From Cystobacter fuscus DSM 2262 (lineage in GTDB: Bacteria > Myxococcota > Myxococcia > Myxococcales > Myxococcaceae): DNA of 64,000 bases. The position numbers and the translations under genes are program-made. The notes under the pieces are model-generated. The model ran no database searches and was not told where the DNA came from. It was given only the letters and a program-made list of their open reading frames with translations. The stretch is from assembly GCF_000335475.2 (NCBI RefSeq), contig NZ_ANAH02000073.1, positions 62,001 to 126,000 on the forward strand, written 5' to 3'. How positions within the stretch are numbered: the stretch's first letter is position 1; each line of letters opens with the position of its first letter. Below, in pieces: positions 60,901 to 64,000 of this stretch.

Positions 60901-63602
60901 CGGCCTTCCTCCGGGATCACGGTGTCTACGGACAGGTCGTCATGCCGGGGGCCGCCTATGTGGAGATGGGGCTCGCCGCGGGGGCCGCGCTCTTCGGGGC
61001 CTCTGGGGGCACCGTCGACGAGTTCGCCTTCTCTCAGGCCCTCTTCCTCCCGGACGAGGGCGAGCGCCGCGTGCATCTGCTCTACACGCCCGAAGGGGAC
61101 CGCGCGGGGAGGTTCGAGATCTTCAGCCAGGAGGAGGCTCGCGGTGGTGAGGTCGAGCCCGCCTGGATCCTGCACGCTCATGGTAAGCTCTCCGCGGCGG
61201 TGTCCGCGCCGGACGAACGTGTCGATCTCCAGCGCCTGCGGACCGGGATCGCTCACGAAGTGCCCGTGGACGGCTATTACGAGAAGCTGGGCCGGGCGGG
61301 GCTCGCCTATGGCCCCAGCTTCCGTGCGATCCAGGGCCTCTGGAGGGGCGAGGGCGAGGTCCTCGGCCGGCTTGGCTTGTCTGGCGCCGCGCTGGTGGAT
61401 GCCGAGCGGTACGCTCTCCAACCCGCCCTCCTGGATGCGTGCTTCCAGATGGTGGGAGCCGTCCTCGAAGGGGAGGGAGATGCCGCCTACCTTCCCGTGG
61501 GAGTCGGGAAGGTTCGCGTGCACGTGACGGGCACTCGGGAGGTGTGGGCCCATGCCCGGATCAAGCGGAGCGAGGATCCGAAGGGCCCTGGCTATACGTG
61601 TGACATCGCGCTGATGACTTCCGAAGGGGAGCTCGTGGCGACCGTGGAGCGGTTGCTGCTCCGGCGTGTCACCCGCGAGGGCCTCTTCGGCGCGAAGAGC
61701 AAACGTCTGCAGAGCTGGCTCTATGCGCTGGAGTGGCAGGCCCGGCCGCTGGGGGTGCGGTCCGGGGCTCCCGGAGAGGGCGCTTCCGGTCCGGTCGCGG
61801 GTGCGGTGCCTCAGTGCCTCATCCTCGCCGATGAGGCGGGCGTGGGCGGTCGCCTCGCCGAGCGCCTCCAGGCTCGCGGCTGGCACGTGGTCACGGCGAG
61901 GGCGGGCGAGCGAGGCCAGGGCGTCGATCGCGAGCGTGCCGAGGCGCTCCTGGCCCTGCGCGCGGACCCGGCGCGAGGCCCGGTGCATGTCGTGGATCTG
62001 TGGAGCCTCGATGGAGCTGGGACAGGGCCCGGTGTGCCCGAGGAGTCCTTCCTTCACAGCACGCGCGTGCTGGAGCTCGCCCAGGGGCTCGTGCGGGCTC
62101 CGAAGGGCACGGAGACTTCACTCTGGTTGGTGACGCGAGGGGCTCAGGCGACCGTCGAGGGGGAGCGGATCTCCAGCCTGGGCGGTGCGGCCCTGTGGGG
62201 GCTCGGCAAGGCGATCATGCGCGAGCATCCGGAGCTCCACTGCCGGCGTGTGGATCTGGATCCCGGTTCCCCCGCGCGGGAGCTCGAGCAGCTCGCCGAG
62301 CATCTGCGGGATGAGCTCCTCGGTGGGAGCGCCGAGGACGAGGTCGCACTGCGGGGGAAGACCCGCCTGGTGCCCCGCCTGGTGCGCCACCGCAAGCTCC
62401 AGCTCTCGAGCGGTGAGGCCGGGCCTTCGCTGCGCCCGGACGCGAGCTATCTCGTCACGGGAGGGCTCAGCGGACTGGGGCTGGCCGCGGCGGAGCGATT
62501 GGCCGAGCGGGGTGCTCGCCACCTCGTGCTGCTCGGGCGGCGCGAGCCGGGGACAGAGGCACGCGCCCGGCTGGCGGTGCTGGCGGGTCGAGGCGTGAAC
62601 GTCCAGAGCCTCTCCTGCGACGTGGCCGTCGCATCCGAGCTCGAGCGCGCCCTGGCGGGGCTCTCCGGACGGCTGCCGCCGATCCGGGGCGTGGTGCATT
62701 CCGCGGGTGTCATCGACGATGGGCTCTTGATGCAGTTGAGCCCGGAGCGGTTCGCCCGGGTGTTCGCCTCCAAGGTCTTCGGTGGGTGGAACCTCCACCG
62801 CGCTCTTCAGGGCGTGGAGCTCGACTTCTTCGTGCTCTTCTCGTCGGCGGCTTCGCTGATTGGCTCGGCCGGACAGGCCAGCTACGTGGCCGCCAATGCG
62901 TTCCTGGATGGGTTGGCGCACCACCGCCGCGGGGCGGGACTGACCGGCCTGAGCCTCAACTGGGGCGCCTGGGCCGAGGTTGGCGCGGCTGCGGACGAGC
63001 AGATCCAGCGGCGGATGGAGCAGCTTGGCTTCGGGGTGATTCCCGTCGGGGACGGGCTGCAGGTCTTCGAGCAGGCCCTGGGGCTGGGGGGGCAGATCGG
63101 CATCCTCCCGGTGGACTGGGCGGTGATCGGGCGGCGGGGGAGTTCTCCGCTGTTCGAGGGCTTCATCCAGAAGAGCAGCCCCGCCGTGAGCGAGGGAATC
63201 CGGCAGAAGCTCGAGTCCCTCTCCGCCAACAAGCGGCGTGCGACGCTGCGTGCGCATGTGGGTGAGCTCGTGAACGGCGTGCTGGGACGGCCATCTTCCG
63301 AAGCGCTCGATCCGGGCCAGGGCTTCTTCGACCTCGGCATGGACTCGCTGATGTCCGTGGAGCTTCGCAACCTCTTGCAGCGGAGCCTGGGGGCCTCGTT
63401 GCCCGCGACCGTCGCCTTCGACAATCCCACCGTCAACGGGTTGGTGGACTACCTGATGGACGAAGTCCTCGGCATGAAGGAAGAGAAGGCCGCCCCCGTG
63501 AGGGAGGCCACCGTCGAGGACAAGGATTTGGATGCGCTCCTGGCGGACGTGGACGGCCTGGACGATGACGAGGTCCAGAACATGCTGCGCCGCGGCCGCT
63601 GA
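57996..63602 (+). CDS. PKS module KS-AT-DH-KR-ACP encoded after the terminal NRPS
   Basis: This 1868-residue module has an N-terminal docking helix ([20 protein letters not shown]) resembling that of the KS-AT(dead)-KR-ACP protein. The KS has Cys212, His347 and His387, with the aspartate before the cysteine changed (ATACSSA). The AT is malonyl-type: GHSVGE (Ser666) and HAFH (766-769). The DH has His975 and Asp1147. The KR has GGLSGLG, Tyr1630 and an IDD motif. The ACP serine is Ser1784. The C terminus ([21 protein letters not shown]) is acidic and docking-like. The gene lies after the release domain, so it acts out of order. The ATG at 57996 follows GGAGAAGAG; a TTG in the upstream extension is less likely. 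Confidence 0.92.
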   Translation: MSNGQTPPSLDEMTPLQRAALAIKTLRARVDGLERARSEPIAIIGMGCRFPGGADDPRSYWQLLRAGVDAVGKVPADRWDADAYYAQDPDADWKMSVREGGFLSQPIAAFDSEFFGLSPREANYVDPQQRLMLEVAWEALEDAGIAPSSLAGSDTGVYVGFLSSDYGRVPFNAVQTRDLPYMGTGNELSFSAGRVSYVLGLQGPSMVVATACSSALVSAHLACQALRQGECSLALAGGVNVIIRPDSNIVLSKMRALAPDGRSKTFDASANGYGRGEGCGVLVLKRLSDAQRDKDRILAVIRGSAVNHDGLSGGLTVPNGPAQEKLLRKALESAGLAPSDVHYVEAHGTGTPLGDPIELRALDAALGQGRRPEEPLLVGSVKTNLGHLESAAGAAGMIKVVLSMRNGELPPHLHLRNPNPTVDWAQLRLSIPTRLTPWKAGARPRVAGISGFGLSGVNAHVLIEEAPPESPRVPEELPRPLHVLALSARNPEALGALVQRYEQALGGPELASESLEDICFTANTGRVHFRHRLAVLGTSRDAVRDQLKAVLEGQSPPSVPRGRAEGPPRTAFLFTGQGAQGLGMGEELFRTEPSFRQTLLRCDEVLRPLMGQSLISLLYPPERGDSARARLNETGYTQPALFALEYSLARLWMQWGIVPDFVMGHSVGEFVAACVAGVFTLEEGLELIATRARLMQSLPTGGAMASVAAEPAEVEELLPRYAGQLSIAALNGPRSVVISGRQGAVSDCLGELSRRGRRGTPLQVSHAFHSSLMDPILDEFSRAVEKVRLQQPAIPLISNLSGQEAGAEIVNPRYWVDHLRQHVSFARGMETLNRAGVRVFLEVGPKPTLVTMGQSCITEGDKLWLASLRPERSDWQQMLESLGALYVAGAPVKWQGLEAGRDRRKVVLPSYPFQRREHWMELTGATWDRQDVKAQDSTRGERVHPLLGRRQESPSQVRQFESSLGASRPAFLRDHGVYGQVVMPGAAYVEMGLAAGAALFGASGGTVDEFAFSQALFLPDEGERRVHLLYTPEGDRAGRFEIFSQEEARGGEVEPAWILHAHGKLSAAVSAPDERVDLQRLRTGIAHEVPVDGYYEKLGRAGLAYGPSFRAIQGLWRGEGEVLGRLGLSGAALVDAERYALQPALLDACFQMVGAVLEGEGDAAYLPVGVGKVRVHVTGTREVWAHARIKRSEDPKGPGYTCDIALMTSEGELVATVERLLLRRVTREGLFGAKSKRLQSWLYALEWQARPLGVRSGAPGEGASGPVAGAVPQCLILADEAGVGGRLAERLQARGWHVVTARAGERGQGVDRERAEALLALRADPARGPVHVVDLWSLDGAGTGPGVPEESFLHSTRVLELAQGLVRAPKGTETSLWLVTRGAQATVEGERISSLGGAALWGLGKAIMREHPELHCRRVDLDPGSPARELEQLAEHLRDELLGGSAEDEVALRGKTRLVPRLVRHRKLQLSSGEAGPSLRPDASYLVTGGLSGLGLAAAERLAERGARHLVLLGRREPGTEARARLAVLAGRGVNVQSLSCDVAVASELERALAGLSGRLPPIRGVVHSAGVIDDGLLMQLSPERFARVFASKVFGGWNLHRALQGVELDFFVLFSSAASLIGSAGQASYVAANAFLDGLAHHRRGAGLTGLSLNWGAWAEVGAAADEQIQRRMEQLGFGVIPVGDGLQVFEQALGLGGQIGILPVDWAVIGRRGSSPLFEGFIQKSSPAVSEGIRQKLESLSANKRRATLRAHVGELVNGVLGRPSSEALDPGQGFFDLGMDSLMSVELRNLLQRSLGASLPATVAFDNPTVNGLVDYLMDEVLGMKEEKAAPVREATVEDKDLDALLADVDGLDDDEVQNMLRRGR

Positions 63603-63625
63603 GCCGGGGCCTTCGAGAACAGCGT

Positions 63626-63655
63626 CTCCGAGCTGGCGCCGGGAGCCAGCCGGAG
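63626..63655. terminator. Hairpin between convergent PKS and carrier-protein genes
   Basis: CTCCG and GCTGGC (63626-63637, one bulged A) pair with GCCAGC and CGGAG (63645-63655) over a 7-base loop. It fills the 63-bp gap between the two convergent stops and can serve both strands. Confidence 0.5.
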
Positions 63656-63665
63656 GCGGATGGTG

Positions 63666-63926
63666 TTACGGCTTCCGGGTATGGATGCCGTACACCAGGT
63701 CCGTGATCGCGGAGAGGGTCTGGAGGTCTTCGACGCGAATCGCGTCGGCGGGCACGGTGATGCCGTATTGCTTCTGGATGAAGGCCATCATCCGGGTGGT
63801 CTCCAGGGAGTTCAAGATGCCGAGCTCGAGCAGGGGAGTAGAGGGCTCCAGGTCTTCTGCGGCACCCTCGAGGATCTCTTCGGCGACATAGCGGGTCAGG
63901 TCGGCGAGCAACTGGGTCTTGGTCAT
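63666..63926 (-). CDS. PltL-like peptidyl carrier protein for pyrrole starter
   Basis: The 86-residue carrier protein has its phosphopantetheine serine in TPLLELGILNSLET. That motif, with LLE.GILNS, is the form I know from prolyl carrier proteins of pyrrole pathways such as PltL. It should carry the prolyl and then pyrrolyl thioester made by the ligase and dehydrogenase encoded 40 kb away, at the other end of the locus. The ATG at 63926 gives the usual stand-alone length. However, it lacks a clear ribosome binding site and the frame is open upstream to the edge of the window, so it could instead be the C-terminal domain of a larger protein. Confidence 0.82.
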   Translation of the reverse strand: MTKTQLLADLTRYVAEEILEGAAEDLEPSTPLLELGILNSLETTRMMAFIQKQYGITVPADAIRVEDLQTLSAITDLVYGIHTRKP

Positions 63927-64000
63927 GGGGCGGGGATGGGAGCGGGTGGTGAGTTCGTCGCGGATGGTCCGCAGAACCTGATCGGTCACTTCGTTGATGA

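Overview
The window looks like a piece of a large, GC-rich myxobacterial chromosome. Signs of this are third-position GC bias that leaves long spurious antisense frames open, a secreted protein with a MYXO-CTERM-like tail, many lipoproteins and secreted proteins, and a hybrid PKS/NRPS locus with TubC-type docking domains. No rRNA, tRNA, CRISPR array, insertion sequence or phage gene was recognised. An Archangiaceae-type host (Cystobacter, Archangium, Stigmatella or relatives) is my inference.

Bases 1 to about 21,000 are ordinary accessory chromosome. In order they hold the 3' end of a secreted NBR1-Ig/beta-helix protein, a membrane adenylate cyclase, a small lipoprotein with a hairpin over its ribosome binding site, a DJ-1/PfpI protein, a secreted LPMO-like protein, a GNAT acetyltransferase with a DUF1801/DUF4287/SRPBCC fusion, a penicillin-acylase lipoprotein, a four-gene polar amino acid ABC transporter, a decayed MarR gene, a CPCC protein with a TetR regulator, a carotenoid-oxygenase-family enzyme divergent from that TetR across a perfect operator-like palindrome, and a pair of secreted proteins (one with HEAT-like repeats).

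Bases 21,044 to the end are one hybrid polyketide/peptide locus. The starter genes are a stand-alone adenylation enzyme whose pocket reads DLLYLALVCK (the L-proline code of pyrrole pathways), a flavin prolyl-carrier-protein dehydrogenase, and, 40 kb away at the other end, a PltL-like carrier protein. Together they should make pyrrole-2-carboxyl-S-carrier protein. The + strand run (24,068-57,744) encodes an AT-less KS-ACP, KS-AT(dead)-KR-ACP, Cy-A-T-KS-AT-DH-KR(dead)-ACP, two KS-AT-DH-KR-ACP modules, and C-A(Asn-like)-T-TE, then a patatin, an ArsA-like ATPase and a small unknown protein. A further KS-AT-DH-KR-ACP module follows at 57,996-63,602.

The inferred product is a pyrrole-azole(ine)-polyene-asparagine molecule, which is the logic of the DKxanthene pigments of Myxococcus and Stigmatella. 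The unusual points are a starter KS whose second catalytic histidine is tyrosine, a collapsed AT, a KR that lost its Tyr and Asn, two atypical AT motifs, no azoline oxidase in view, and the patatin/ArsA/unknown trio. The assembly line is not colinear and must work by broken modularity, iteration or help in trans.
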